From the NCBI RefSeq assembly GCF_021044755.1, contig NZ_JAJNOR010000002.1, positions 1 through 64,000 on the forward strand: a stretch of DNA of 64,000 nt, written 5' to 3'. The stretch's first letter is position 1. Each line of letters starts with the position of its first letter. Positions 52,080 to 60,766 of this stretch are shown piece by piece. The notes beneath the pieces were generated by a model, which saw only the letters and a list, made by a program, of their open reading frames with translations, had not been told where the DNA came from and searched no databases. The DNA is from Lientehia hominis (GTDB lineage: Bacteria > Bacillota > Clostridia > Lachnospirales > Lachnospiraceae). The translations under genes were made by a program, and so were the position numbers.

Positions 52080-52096
52080 TTTCCATATTATGGAAA
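52080..52096. promoter_or_regulatory. Perfect palindrome in the livK-GntR gap
   Basis: TTTCCATA and TATGGAAA are perfect eight-base arms around one T. It lies downstream of the GntR operon terminator and far upstream of livK. It could be an operator; its regulator is unknown. Confidence 0.35.
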
Positions 52097-52144
52097 CGAT
52101 AAACATATGTGGGCTGCAATGATGCTATTTGGACGCAATCAAAA

Positions 52145-52170
52145 ACGGCGCCGTCCAACGACAGCACCGT
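52145..52170 (-). terminator. Terminator of the GntR / 64-aa protein operon
   Basis: On the minus strand ACGGTGCTGTC pairs with GGACGGCGCCGT (11 pairs including two G-T), followed by TTTTTGATTG. It lies about 20 bases past the stop at 52192. Confidence 0.8.
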
Positions 52171-52191
52171 CTTTTCTTCTCATTATCACAT

Positions 52192-52386
52192 TTATTTTTT
52201 CTGACTGTCCAGCATTTCCTGCAGAGCCTCGTCACTTTCCTCTATCCAGATATCCTCTTCTTCTGCGTTTAAACCCAGATATTCCCGCAGCGTCCGCATA
52301 TCATCGCTGTTGTTCCAGCGGCTGATATATCTGTCTATCTCTTCAAATTCGATTTCTCCGGCCAGATACCGTTCTTTAAATGTCAT
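52192..52386 (-). CDS. Small acidic protein of unknown function
   Basis: A 64-aa helical, acidic protein (MTFKERYLAGEIEFEEIDRY opens it; the C-terminal half is rich in Glu and Asp). The start overlaps the stop of the GntR gene by four bases (ATGA), with GGAG eight bases upstream, and a terminator follows, so it is a genuine coupled gene. I do not recognise a family. It may be a partner of the regulator or of a nearby enzyme. Confidence 0.7.
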   Translation of the reverse strand: MTFKERYLAGEIEFEEIDRYISRWNNSDDMRTLREYLGLNAEEEDIWIEESDEALQEMLDSQKK

Positions 52387-53057
52387 CTCTCCTGCTCCTT
52401 AATACTCCTGGCGACCGTCACTTCCTGTTTGTTTATGTGATTCCTGATCGTCCGCCTGGTCAGGTCCACGTCCCGGCCTGACAATGCCCGCATGATATCC
52501 TGATGTTCCTGAACAAGAATCTTCCTCTGTGACCTGTCCTTTATATGCTCTATCCTGTAACGGTACATCTGTTCTCTCAAATGATTCACCATCTGCACGA
52601 GACGCTCATTATCCGTCGCCTGATAGATCAGGGAATGAAACTCTTCATCTGCCTGAGCGATCACTGTGATGTCATCACTGCTTATCACTGCCGCAAACTT
52701 ATGGTTGGCCTGCTCCAGAAGCCGGAATCCTTCCTCGGTCATCCTTTCACAAGCCAGCTCTCCGGCCAGCTCTTCCAAGGCGCGGCGTACCTCTAAGACA
52801 TCTCTGAGATTCTTTCCGGAAATGTGCGCCACCTCAGCGCCTTTCCTCGGGACCATGACGACCAGCCCTTCCAGCTCCAGCTTCCGAATAGCTTCCCTGA
52901 CCGGTGTACGGCTGACCCCCATCCTCTCCGCCAGCTGTATCTCCATCAGCCTCTGACCAGGTGTCAGCTCTCCCCTCAGAATCGCGCGCCGCAGCGTATT
53001 GAACACTACATCACGCAGTGGAAGATATTCATTTTCGTTCACTTTCCAACCGTCCAT
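52383..53057 (-). CDS. GntR-family (FCD) transcriptional regulator
   Basis: A 224-aa regulator of the FadR subfamily: winged helix (about 10-75, with LAERMGVSRTPVREAIRKLELEG in the recognition region) and an all-helical FCD effector domain (about 82-210; EVRRALEELAGELAC and a histidine-containing DEEFHSLIY). FCD regulators often bind carboxylates or sugar acids with a metal. The catabolic operon next door is a plausible target. It is followed by the coupled 64-aa gene. Confidence 0.9.
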   Translation of the reverse strand: MDGWKVNENEYLPLRDVVFNTLRRAILRGELTPGQRLMEIQLAERMGVSRTPVREAIRKLELEGLVVMVPRKGAEVAHISGKNLRDVLEVRRALEELAGELACERMTEEGFRLLEQANHKFAAVISSDDITVIAQADEEFHSLIYQATDNERLVQMVNHLREQMYRYRIEHIKDRSQRKILVQEHQDIMRALSGRDVDLTRRTIRNHINKQEVTVARSIKEQER

Positions 53058-53072
53058 CTGACACCTCCGCCT

Positions 53073-53948
53073 TTATTCTTTGCTGTTGTAGGGTTTTACT
53101 GTATATGCCTGCTTCGCGAGTCCCTCTCTCCGAAGCATCCGGCAGGTTCTGTCTGCCGTTTCTTTTTTATCAAAGATTCCGAATACAGTCGGTCCGCTCC
53201 CGCTCATCAGAGCCATTCTGGCGCCCGCATCCATCATGATATCCTTGAGCTTCTGTACCTGGGGATATGCCGGTATCGTCACCGTCTCCAGTACATTTCC
53301 CATACAAGCCGCCACTCCACTCAGATTGTTTTTTTCCAGCGCCTTTATCATACCGTCCAGATCCGGATGAAAGGGGAGGATGTCCGCTTTCAGATTTCCG
53401 TATACAAATCGTGTAGATACGCTGACCGGCGGCTTAGCCAGAAGTATAAAACAATCCGGCATGGGAGGCAGGCGCCGCAGTTTCTCTCCAATCCCCTCTG
53501 CCAGGGCGGTCCCTCTCATGACACAGTAAGGAACGTCTGCTCCAAGGTTTACTCCGCGCTCCATAAGAGCTTTTCTAGAGAGGCCCAGGTGAAACAACTT
53601 ATTGACTCCGACCAATACCGCCGCTGCGTCGCTGCTGCCTCCGCCCATCCCAGCCGCCACAGGTATTCTCTTATGGAGTCCAATGGACAGCCCTTCTTTC
53701 ACTCCGAATTCCTTCATTAACATGTCCGCGGCCCGATAGACCAGGTTGTCTTCCCCCGTGGGGAGAAAATAGAGATTCGTCGTCACATGGATTCCCGGTT
53801 CTTTCTTCCGTTCCAGCTTCAGGCTGTCATATAGGCCTACCGTCTGCATGACCATCTTGACCTCATGATATCCGTCAGACCGTTTTCCCACCACATCGAG
53901 CCCCAGGTTGATCTTTCCATACGCCCGAAGGCTTATCTGATCGCTCAT
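53073..53948 (-). CDS. ispE: 4-diphosphocytidyl-2-C-methyl-D-erythritol kinase
   Basis: A 291-aa GHMP kinase from the ATG at 53948 (GGAG eight bases upstream). AYGKINLGLDVVGKRSDGYHEV opens it in parts, with the ATP loop PVAAGMGGGSSDAAA and the C-terminal LMSGSGPTVFGIF. It catalyses the fourth step of the MEP isoprenoid pathway. It lies 15 bases upstream of the GntR gene in the same direction, so both may share a transcript although the functions are not obviously linked. Confidence 0.95.
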   Translation of the reverse strand: MSDQISLRAYGKINLGLDVVGKRSDGYHEVKMVMQTVGLYDSLKLERKKEPGIHVTTNLYFLPTGEDNLVYRAADMLMKEFGVKEGLSIGLHKRIPVAAGMGGGSSDAAAVLVGVNKLFHLGLSRKALMERGVNLGADVPYCVMRGTALAEGIGEKLRRLPPMPDCFILLAKPPVSVSTRFVYGNLKADILPFHPDLDGMIKALEKNNLSGVAACMGNVLETVTIPAYPQVQKLKDIMMDAGARMALMSGSGPTVFGIFDKKETADRTCRMLRREGLAKQAYTVKPYNSKE

Positions 53949-54042
53949 GATCTTCTCCATCGTATTTTGTATACATAGTATACACAATTTTCTTTAATAA
54001 TACAATTCTTCTGTCTTATCTTTTTTTAAAATACGCGATTTT

Positions 54043-55341
54043 TCACTGTTTTACAGATGATTTCGCGGCACTTTCCTTTTCTTTTTCTTTTCTGAGTTTT
54101 TGAAACCTTCCTCTAAGGCCATGATCCTGCGGAAGTTGGCGTTCCTTCGGTCTGATGCCCTTCGCTGCCTCGTTTCTTCTGTTCACATATTCCTGAACAT
54201 AGGCTAAATACACCATCACAGAATTCGTTACAGCTCTTTCATCAATATTGAACTTCTCATGGTGATTGGGATAAGCTCTGCCCATTTCTTCATTTCCCGC
54301 GCCAATAAAAGCGAACGCACCCGGAATCCGCTGCTGGTATACGGAAAAGTCCTCCCCCAGCATCATCTTCGGAACCTCAATGAACGCATCCTCCTTAAAG
54401 ACCTTCTGCGCCCCTGAAAACACGATTTCCGCCACGTCCGGATCATTGTCCACGGCTGGGTGAGCAGATAAAATATATTCCACATCGGCCGTAGCATGAT
54501 AAGTGGCCGCCGTCCCCATGGCCACACGCTTCACGGCATTCTCTATCCGTTTTCCCTCCGCCCGGGAAAAGGTGCGGACAGTCCCCTCCATGACAGCGGA
54601 GCCGGCCACCACATTCCGCACCGTCCCGCAAACCATATGTCCAATGTTCACAACCGCCGCATCGATCGGATTCGTCTCCCTGCTGACGATCTGCTGCAGG
54701 TTCATGATAGTCGCCGCCGCTGCCACAGTCGCATCTACGCATTGCTGCGGTTTCCCCGCATGGCCCTGACGGCCTTTGATCGTAATCTTAAAAAGATCGG
54801 ACTCCGCCATGCGGGGCCCCGGCTCTATGTTAATATATCCGACCGGGATATCCGCGAACACATGCAGCCCGAAAATCTGCTCCACATGATCCATATATCC
54901 GGCATCCATCATCATCTTTGCGCCCTTGCAGACTTCTTCCCCCGGCTGAAACACCAGCTTGATCGTACAGTTCAGCTCTTCCTCATGAGTCTTAAGGATC
55001 CTGGCCGCTCCCAGGAGCGCCGCCGTATGAGCGTCATGACCGCAGGCATGCATGACTCCTGGTGTGCAGGATTTATAGCCCACATCCGTCTTTTCATCCA
55101 CCTTGAGAGCGTCCATATCTGCCCGCAGGGCGATCACCGGCTCTCCATGCCCGAGAATGCCTATCACTCCCGTTCCCGCCGTCTCAATGAAGGGGATGTC
55201 CATTTCCTCCAACTCCGTCTTGATGCGTTTTGACGTTTCCCATTCTTCCAGGGAAAGCTCCGGATTCTGATGGAAATGTTTTCTCAGATTCACAACATAG
55301 TTGCGGATCTGTTCCGTTTCCTGCCTGATTTCTATATTCAT
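54043..55341 (-). CDS. M20-family amidohydrolase / aminoacylase
   Basis: A 432-aa M20D-type metallohydrolase. RKHFHQNPELSLEEWETS, ALRADMDAL, MHACGHDAHTAALLG and FQPGEEVCKGAKMM supply the usual metal-binding His, Cys and Glu residues, followed by GLHVFADIPVG and HHEKFNIDERAV. Members act on N-acyl or indole amino acids and on N-acetyl-diaminopimelate. The 40-residue basic tail is longer than usual. It has a good promoter at 55383-55411 and stands alone. Confidence 0.9.
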   Translation of the reverse strand: MNIEIRQETEQIRNYVVNLRKHFHQNPELSLEEWETSKRIKTELEEMDIPFIETAGTGVIGILGHGEPVIALRADMDALKVDEKTDVGYKSCTPGVMHACGHDAHTAALLGAARILKTHEEELNCTIKLVFQPGEEVCKGAKMMMDAGYMDHVEQIFGLHVFADIPVGYINIEPGPRMAESDLFKITIKGRQGHAGKPQQCVDATVAAAATIMNLQQIVSRETNPIDAAVVNIGHMVCGTVRNVVAGSAVMEGTVRTFSRAEGKRIENAVKRVAMGTAATYHATADVEYILSAHPAVDNDPDVAEIVFSGAQKVFKEDAFIEVPKMMLGEDFSVYQQRIPGAFAFIGAGNEEMGRAYPNHHEKFNIDERAVTNSVMVYLAYVQEYVNRRNEAAKGIRPKERQLPQDHGLRGRFQKLRKEKEKESAAKSSVKQ

Positions 55342-55382
55342 CCGGCGCCTCCTTCCATATCATTATTTATCGTATATATATC

Positions 55383-55411
55383 AGTATAAAATTGTATATG
55401 AGGAAAAACAA
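55383..55411 (-). promoter_or_regulatory. Promoter of the M20 amidohydrolase gene
   Basis: On the minus strand TTGTTT (55406-55411) and TATACT (55383-55388) are 17 bases apart, 42 bases before the start codon. Confidence 0.7.
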
Positions 55412-55430
55412 TCTTTTTTTGATGGAAATA

Positions 55431-55458
55431 TTGACAATTCAGCATATCAAGCTATAAT
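55431..55458 (+). promoter_or_regulatory. Orphan consensus promoter
   Basis: TTGACA (55431-55436) and TATAAT (55453-55458) are perfect, with a 16-base spacer, on the plus strand. No plus-strand gene follows; a terminator-like hairpin starts about 10 bases after the predicted start site near 55465. Confidence 0.75.
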
Positions 55459-55464
55459 GTAATT

Positions 55465-55512
55465 ATACAGAACAAAGGCGTGCTCGTATAAGAGGCATGC
55501 TTTATTTTTTTG
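55465..55512 (+). ncRNA. Possible very short RNA between promoter and terminator
   Basis: The stretch after the promoter at 55431-55458 consists mainly of a hairpin (55474-55503) followed by TTTATTTTTTTG. In it AAAGGCGTGC pairs with GCATGCTTT, with a bulge and wobbles. A transcript of about 45 bases is predicted. No known RNA family is recognised. The rest of the 309-base gap (55342-55650) holds the divergent M20 promoter and one more hairpin near the cyclophilin gene. Confidence 0.4.
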
Positions 55513-55578
55513 TATAATAGCGGCATTGACCGCCAGCATTTTGTTTTCCCTCACATTAAAATATTTTATGACATGGAG

Positions 55579-55605
55579 AGCCGCTCTGGAATATCCGGAG
55601 CGGTT
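55579..55605. terminator. Hairpin downstream of the cyclophilin gene
   Basis: AGCCGCTCTGGA and TCCGGAGCGGTT pair over 12 positions with two wobbles and the loop ATA, 46 bases past the cyclophilin stop. There is no strong T-run on the minus strand. Confidence 0.55.
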
Positions 55606-55650
55606 CTTCATGTTCATGTTTCCGCAGGTAATTTCAGGGAATCCCGATGT

Positions 55651-56184
55651 CTATTCCTCACATTTCTCCGGTTCCGGATATTCCACGTCAAAGGTCTCTA
55701 CCGTCACGGTCTTCATCCTCTGGGGTTTGACCGGCCTGTCGCCATAGGAAGTGGCCGTCTCAGCAATGGCGTTTACCACGTCCATTCCTTCTACCACTTT
55801 TCCAAACGCCGCATACTGTCCGTCGAGATGCGGGGATTTTTTGTGCATGATAAAGAACTGGGAGCCTGCGGAATCCGGGTGCATAGCTCTCGCCATGGAC
55901 AACACACCAGGCTCATGGGCCAGAGTGTTCTCCACGCCATTATCAGCGAATTCCCCTTTGATCTGGTAGCCGGGCCCGCCGGTCCCCTGTCCCAGAGGGC
56001 ATCCGCCTTGAATCATAAATCCGCGGATTACTCTGTGGAAAATCAAATCATCATAAAAACCCTTTTTCACAAGGCTGATGAAATTATTGACTGTGTTCGG
56101 GGCGATCTCCGGATAAAGCTCCGCCTTGATGACACCGCCGTCTTCCATTTCAATTGTTACAATCGGATTTTTCTTCTCTTCCAT
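55651..56184 (-). CDS. Cyclophilin-type peptidyl-prolyl isomerase
   Basis: A 177-aa cytoplasmic cyclophilin: NTVNNFISLVKKGFYDDLIFHRVIRGFMIQGG (in parts), GTGGPGYQIKGEF, GVLSMARA and GSQFFIM. The catalytic arginine is in FHRVI. It speeds up prolyl cis-trans isomerisation in protein folding. No signal peptide is seen. AAGGAG precedes the start. Confidence 0.95.
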   Translation of the reverse strand: MEEKKNPIVTIEMEDGGVIKAELYPEIAPNTVNNFISLVKKGFYDDLIFHRVIRGFMIQGGCPLGQGTGGPGYQIKGEFADNGVENTLAHEPGVLSMARAMHPDSAGSQFFIMHKKSPHLDGQYAAFGKVVEGMDVVNAIAETATSYGDRPVKPQRMKTVTVETFDVEYPEPEKCEE

Positions 56185-56262
56185 TTTTATTCTCCTTCAA
56201 TATTCTGTATGGTTTATCATAACACCCTATTCTATGTTCTGTCTACGTCTAAACATAGCAAA

Positions 56263-57114
56263 TCAGAAGCTCCTGCCCCCGCCTCCGTGACTGTGGCCGC
56301 CGCTGCTGGTATGGGAAGAGCTATATCCTCCTCCAGAAGAATGACTGTCATTGTCTCGGGGAATATGCCTGGTCACCACCGTCGTATGAGTGAAGCGGTC
56401 GCTCCGCGCCCGGAAGCCCAGCTGCCCGTCCTTCAAATAGGTCCCGCTTCCCACGCTCATTTTTGTTTTCCGGTTGTGGGCAATGCACGCCACAATGATG
56501 CCGGACAGGACAAACGCCGCCGCAAGATGAATCAATATCCTGGAGGGTGTGAATACCTTCTGCCATCCGGAAAGCTCTGCGGAGACAAACTGGTCCGAAT
56601 CCGCATCGTAATACCCGTTCTGTGCCTCGTCTCCTCCGGTCAGGCGTCTTCCGGCATCCTCTATGAAGGTTCGGCACACCCCCATATAATCCTTTTTCTT
56701 CATTAAAGGAATAAGGGAATCCAGCGTGTTGTCTATCTCCGCATCCGTATAATTCTGTATGGCAGTCCCTGCCGTACTGATATAGACTTCTCTTCCGTCC
56801 ATGTCCAAAAGCAGCAGGACCCCGGAACCATTTTCTTTTTCATATCCGAATTTATGGGTATCATAAAAGTCATCTGCATAGCTTCTCGCACTTTTCCCCT
56901 CATTGTCGTCTGTCGTCACAATAATAAAATCCTGTTCCGTCTCCTGGGCTTTTTTCACAAGAAGATCCTGTAGCTCCTCTTCTTCCTGCCCGGATAAAAG
57001 TCCGGCTTCATCGTATATCTTCTGTTCCTCACTGTCAAAGCCGCACAGGATGAAGAATATGAAAAGAAGCAGGATACACAGCATATTTTTTCCAATTAGT
57101 CTTTTTCTTATCAT
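56263..57114 (-). CDS. TPM-domain membrane protein
   Basis: A 283-aa protein with an N-terminal signal helix (about 9-25) and a TPM domain (about 30-150; YDEAGLLSGQEEEELQDLL, DFIIVTTDDNEGKSARSYADDFYD in parts). One membrane helix follows (about 195-215), and then a low-complexity tail of Ser, His and Gly ending GGGGRSF. The TPM fold is found in the photosystem repair protein TLP18.3 and in bacterial YgcG. Its start overlaps the zinc-ribbon gene by four bases (ATGA), so the two are translationally coupled. Confidence 0.85.
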   Translation of the reverse strand: MIRKRLIGKNMLCILLLFIFFILCGFDSEEQKIYDEAGLLSGQEEEELQDLLVKKAQETEQDFIIVTTDDNEGKSARSYADDFYDTHKFGYEKENGSGVLLLLDMDGREVYISTAGTAIQNYTDAEIDNTLDSLIPLMKKKDYMGVCRTFIEDAGRRLTGGDEAQNGYYDADSDQFVSAELSGWQKVFTPSRILIHLAAAFVLSGIIVACIAHNRKTKMSVGSGTYLKDGQLGFRARSDRFTHTTVVTRHIPRDNDSHSSGGGYSSSHTSSGGHSHGGGGRSF

Positions 57115-58220
57115 CCAAATACCCCTCCCAGCACCGTAAGAAGCGCAAATATACCAACGGTCATCCCCGCCATCCAGCCGGCGATCTTTCCTCTGCAGAT
57201 CGGCAGAACTCCCACAAGCTTTCCGCTCTGCCCGTTAAGAGTGAAGGAATAATCCTTTCCGTTATATCGGTAGTTAAGCATCCAGACCGGCAGCATGACA
57301 TATTCCGCTTTCGTCTCATCGATGCGGAGCCGCTGTTCCGTCACGCTGACCCCGCTGTAGCCGGTAATGGTATTCCTGGCCGCTTTCAGGGCGTATTCCC
57401 GGATCCGATTCTTCCCGCGTCCTTCCATATCTTTATCCGTATATGAATAGACCTCCGCCAGATAGCCCGACAGATACGGCATCTCAAAGGGCTTAAGCTC
57501 CTGATAATTAAAAGGCTCCAGCAGGTCCATGGTAGAATCATCCATTTTGGCGGATGCGTCCAGAGGGAGACGTTCATATTTTGCATCCACATCCCGCGTT
57601 ACATCAAAATGGTCGGTATATATGTACTCTGTGTCCCCTCTTCTGGTAGTCCTGGTCCTGGTGCAGTGGGCGCGAAGCTTGACATTCGCGTCATAATCCA
57701 CCAGCCAGTAGGGCACATAGATCCCTGTGATCTTATCAATCGTACTCTGGCTGGTAAAACTCTTAGGAGTGAACAGACCCTTTTTCGTCCAGGCCTTGAA
57801 TTTTTCCACCGCCTGCTCTCTGGTGATGCGGAAAGGCAGCACTTCAACAGGTCTTTTGGCACCGTCCATCCTTTCTTCAATAAGCGCCGGACTTCCGCAG
57901 AAGCTGCATATGGCGGCCGCCGTGGTATCGTCGGTGATCACCTCCGCGCCGCAGGAGGAACAGTGATACTTTTTCACATCCATGGTCGGGCCGTCTTCCA
58001 TTGACACATGACTGCCCTCTTCCTCTGTCTCCACAGGACCGGCCGCCTTATGCAGATTTTTCTCTTCTTCCGTTTCTTCCCTCGCAGACGGCGCACCATA
58101 TTTGTCTTCATATTCTTTTACCGTCATCTCCATCTGGCAATGGTCACAGGAAAGCTTCTGGCTTTCTGGATCAAATACCATAGGGGCCCCGCAGCCGGGG
58201 CATTTATAAGTCACTACCAT
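57111..58220 (-). CDS. Membrane protein with two zinc ribbons
   Basis: A 369-aa protein. A first zinc ribbon has C7, C10, C25 and C28 and a second has C87, C90, C105 and C108. A middle region with PYWLVDYDANVKLRA and PVWMLNYRYNGKDYSF is conserved among similar TFIIB-type zinc-ribbon proteins. A C-terminal membrane helix (about 345-367) follows. The function is unknown. It is the first gene of a pair with the TPM-domain protein. Confidence 0.8.
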   Translation of the reverse strand: MVVTYKCPGCGAPMVFDPESQKLSCDHCQMEMTVKEYEDKYGAPSAREETEEEKNLHKAAGPVETEEEGSHVSMEDGPTMDVKKYHCSSCGAEVITDDTTAAAICSFCGSPALIEERMDGAKRPVEVLPFRITREQAVEKFKAWTKKGLFTPKSFTSQSTIDKITGIYVPYWLVDYDANVKLRAHCTRTRTTRRGDTEYIYTDHFDVTRDVDAKYERLPLDASAKMDDSTMDLLEPFNYQELKPFEMPYLSGYLAEVYSYTDKDMEGRGKNRIREYALKAARNTITGYSGVSVTEQRLRIDETKAEYVMLPVWMLNYRYNGKDYSFTLNGQSGKLVGVLPICRGKIAGWMAGMTVGIFALLTVLGGVFG

Positions 58221-58471
58221 ATCGTTCTCCTTTTAAGATCATACTACTTTTATTTTAACAAAGCCGCTGTCAGATGTCCATAACTTCCGGCCGTTCATAT
58301 TTTGTTCAAATATCATTCAAAATCTTTTTACATGAGCAACACGATTTCTTCACGATTACCGCATATACTATAACCATAAGAAAAAGATAAAGAAAAACGG
58401 TTCACAAAAGACATTTACCAATATTCGGAGCAAAAGCCAATGCTAATGCCTCAATATTTTTTTCATAACAT

Positions 58472-58487
58472 GAGCTGTCTTCAGCTC
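58472..58487. repeat. Small hairpin in the gap before the glnN terminators
   Basis: GAGCTG and CAGCTC arms with the loop TCTT, followed on the plus strand by TCCTCCCTTTTT. It lies in the 383-base gap 58221-58603, where I see no gene. It could be a weak terminator for an unknown transcript. Confidence 0.3.
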
Positions 58488-58509
58488 TCCTCCCTTTTTA
58501 CTACTATAT

Positions 58510-58546
58510 AAAAAACCCCTGTTCCTCGTCAAAACAGGGGTTTTTT
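58510..58546. terminator. Bidirectional terminator
   Basis: AAAAAACCCCTGTT and AACAGGGGTTTTTT pair around a short loop and have A- and T-runs on both sides. It is the second of two tandem terminators downstream of glnN. Confidence 0.88.
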
Positions 58547-58551
58547 ATTGG

Positions 58552-58582
58552 AAAAACCGCGGCTCTGGAAGCCGCGGTTTTT
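58552..58582 (-). terminator. Terminator of glnN
   Basis: AAAAACCGCGGC and GCCGCGGTTTTT are perfect arms with the loop TCTGGAA, about 20 bases past the glnN stop; a T-run is present on both strands. Confidence 0.92.
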
Positions 58583-58603
58583 ATCGTCTCATAAATTGCC
58601 GCG

Positions 58604-60724
58604 TCAGACCTCAAAGGTCAGATCGCCGTAGGAAGGAATCGGCCAGATCTCCTTATCCACGATCATCTCCAGCTTATCGAGGGGCGCCCTCAAAGCTGTC
58701 ATCGCAGGCATCACCTTATCATGATATGATTTGGCACGTGCTTCCACGTCCTCCATCGCTGCAGACTCCGCCGTCATTTCTTTTAACCTCTTAAACGCCT
58801 TCTGGGATTCCGCAAGCAGAGTGGACGTCTCAATCAAAAGCTCCTTCTGAACACTGACATCCGCTTCAGGACAGGCTTCAGAAACGGCGCTCAAAGAAGC
58901 CGCCAGCTCTGTCGTATAGGTGATAACGGCAGGAATCAGCTGTTTTCCAGCCATATCTGCCATGGTCAGCGCCTCAATATTGATTGCCTTCGCATAGGTC
59001 TCATAAAGAATCTCCGCTCTGGACTCCAGCTCCGCTTTCGTAAAGATATGGAATTTCTCGAAAAGCTTCACCGCCTTGTCGGTGGTCAGGCTCGGTACCG
59101 AATCCACCATGGATTTGATATTGGGGAGCCCTCTTCTCTCTGCCTCAGCCACCCATTCTTCTGAATAGCCGTTTCCGTTGAAAATGATCCTCTGATGCTC
59201 CGTCAGATATTCCTTGATCAGATCATGGACCGCCATATCGAAGTCATCCGCCTTCTCCAGAACATCCGCCGCCTCGCAGAACGCCTCCGCCACGATCGCG
59301 TTCAGAGTCGTATTGGGACTCGCGATGGAATCCGACGATCCGACCATACGAAATTCAAATTTATTTCCTGTAAAAGCAAAGGGAGAAGTCCTGTTCCGGT
59401 CGGTAGCGTCCTTCGCGAGATCGGGCAGGGTGCTCACACCGGTGTATAATCTTCCGCCTTCTTTACAGGAAGCGGCCTCACCAGTTTCAATCAGCTGCTT
59501 GACCACGTCCTCCAGCTGCTCGCCCAGGAACATGGAAATGATCGCCGGCGGCGCTTCATTGGCGCCCAGCCTGTGGTCGTTTCCCACATTGGCCGCTGAC
59601 TGGCGCAGAAGATCTGCGTGGATGTCCACACCCTTAATAATGCAGGCCAGCACCAGAAGGAACTGGATATTCTGGTTCGGCGTTTCACCGGGATCCAGCA
59701 TATTCACGCCGTTGTCTGTGCAGATAGACCAGTTGTCATGCTTGCCGGAACCATTTACACCGGCAAAAGGCTTCTCATGAAGAAGGCAGGCGAGTCCGTG
59801 ACGCTGAGCCACTTTTTTCATGGTCTCCATGACCAATTGATTGTGATCGACAGCAATATTGGCGGTATTGTAGATCGGAGCCAGCTCATGCTGCGCGGGA
59901 GCCACCTCATTATGCTGTGTCTTGGCAGATATCCCCAATTTCCACAGCTCTACATTTAAGTCCTTCATAAAGGAACCGATACGCTCTTTGATGACGCCGA
60001 AATAATGGTCGTCCATTTCCTGTCCCTTGGGAGCCGGAGCACCGAACAGCGTCCTTCCCGCGTAGATCAAGTCTTTCCTCTGCAGATACAGTCCCCGGTC
60101 CACCAGAAAATATTCCTGTTCCGGCCCGACCGAAGCGGTCACCTTGGTCGCCTCCGTGTTTCCAAAAAGTCTGGCGATACGAATCGCCTGTTCACTGAGC
60201 GCCTCCAATGAGCGCAGCAGCGGAGTCTTTTTATCCAGCGCCTCTCCTTTATAGGAACAGAAAGCCGTGGGGATGCAGAGAATCGCTCCCGTCGCGTCTT
60301 CCTTTAAAAATGCGGGAGAAGTACAGTCCCACGCCGTATAGCCTCTGGCTTCAAATGTGGCGCGGAGCCCGCCGGAGGGGAAGGAGGATGCATCCGGCTC
60401 GCCTTTGATCAGTTCTTTGCCGGAAAACTCCATCAGCATATGGCCTTCTTCATCCGGATTCATGATAAAAGAATCGTGCTTTTCTGCGGTAATGCCGGTC
60501 AGCGGCTGGAACCAATGGGTGTAATGGGTCGCTCCATGTTCCACAGCCCAGTCCTTCATGGCCTTTGCCACCACATCAGCTGTCGCCAGAGACATTTCGC
60601 CGCCATGATCGATGATATTTTTCACTTCCGCATAAATCTTTTTCGGCAGACGCTCTTTCATCTTACCAAGAGTGAACACATTCTCACCGAAAATCTTTTC
60701 GACGTTCACAAACTTCTCGCACAT
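58604..60724 (-). CDS. glnN: Glutamine synthetase type III
   Basis: A 706-aa type III glutamine synthetase, the usual length for this class and much longer than GlnA. The start MCEKFVNVEKIFGENVF is chosen at the ATG at 60724, with GGAGG eight bases upstream. Type III marks are THWFQPLTG, KHDSFI, FEARGYTAWDCTSPAF, TKVTASVGPEQEYFLVD and KTQHNEVAPAQHELAP. It makes glutamine from glutamate, ammonia and ATP. The leader contains an attenuator-like structure (60767-60803), which points to control by transcription termination. Confidence 0.97.
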   Translation of the reverse strand: MCEKFVNVEKIFGENVFTLGKMKERLPKKIYAEVKNIIDHGGEMSLATADVVAKAMKDWAVEHGATHYTHWFQPLTGITAEKHDSFIMNPDEEGHMLMEFSGKELIKGEPDASSFPSGGLRATFEARGYTAWDCTSPAFLKEDATGAILCIPTAFCSYKGEALDKKTPLLRSLEALSEQAIRIARLFGNTEATKVTASVGPEQEYFLVDRGLYLQRKDLIYAGRTLFGAPAPKGQEMDDHYFGVIKERIGSFMKDLNVELWKLGISAKTQHNEVAPAQHELAPIYNTANIAVDHNQLVMETMKKVAQRHGLACLLHEKPFAGVNGSGKHDNWSICTDNGVNMLDPGETPNQNIQFLLVLACIIKGVDIHADLLRQSAANVGNDHRLGANEAPPAIISMFLGEQLEDVVKQLIETGEAASCKEGGRLYTGVSTLPDLAKDATDRNRTSPFAFTGNKFEFRMVGSSDSIASPNTTLNAIVAEAFCEAADVLEKADDFDMAVHDLIKEYLTEHQRIIFNGNGYSEEWVAEAERRGLPNIKSMVDSVPSLTTDKAVKLFEKFHIFTKAELESRAEILYETYAKAINIEALTMADMAGKQLIPAVITYTTELAASLSAVSEACPEADVSVQKELLIETSTLLAESQKAFKRLKEMTAESAAMEDVEARAKSYHDKVMPAMTALRAPLDKLEMIVDKEIWPIPSYGDLTFEV

Positions 60725-60766
60725 AGATATTTCCTCCATCCTGCTTTTTCTGTCCTCGGGCCTGAC

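Noticed and set aside
52088..52103. ATGGAAACGATAAACAT as a third cre site
   Set aside because: It is one base too long in the right half, so the final CA is out of register with the cre consensus.
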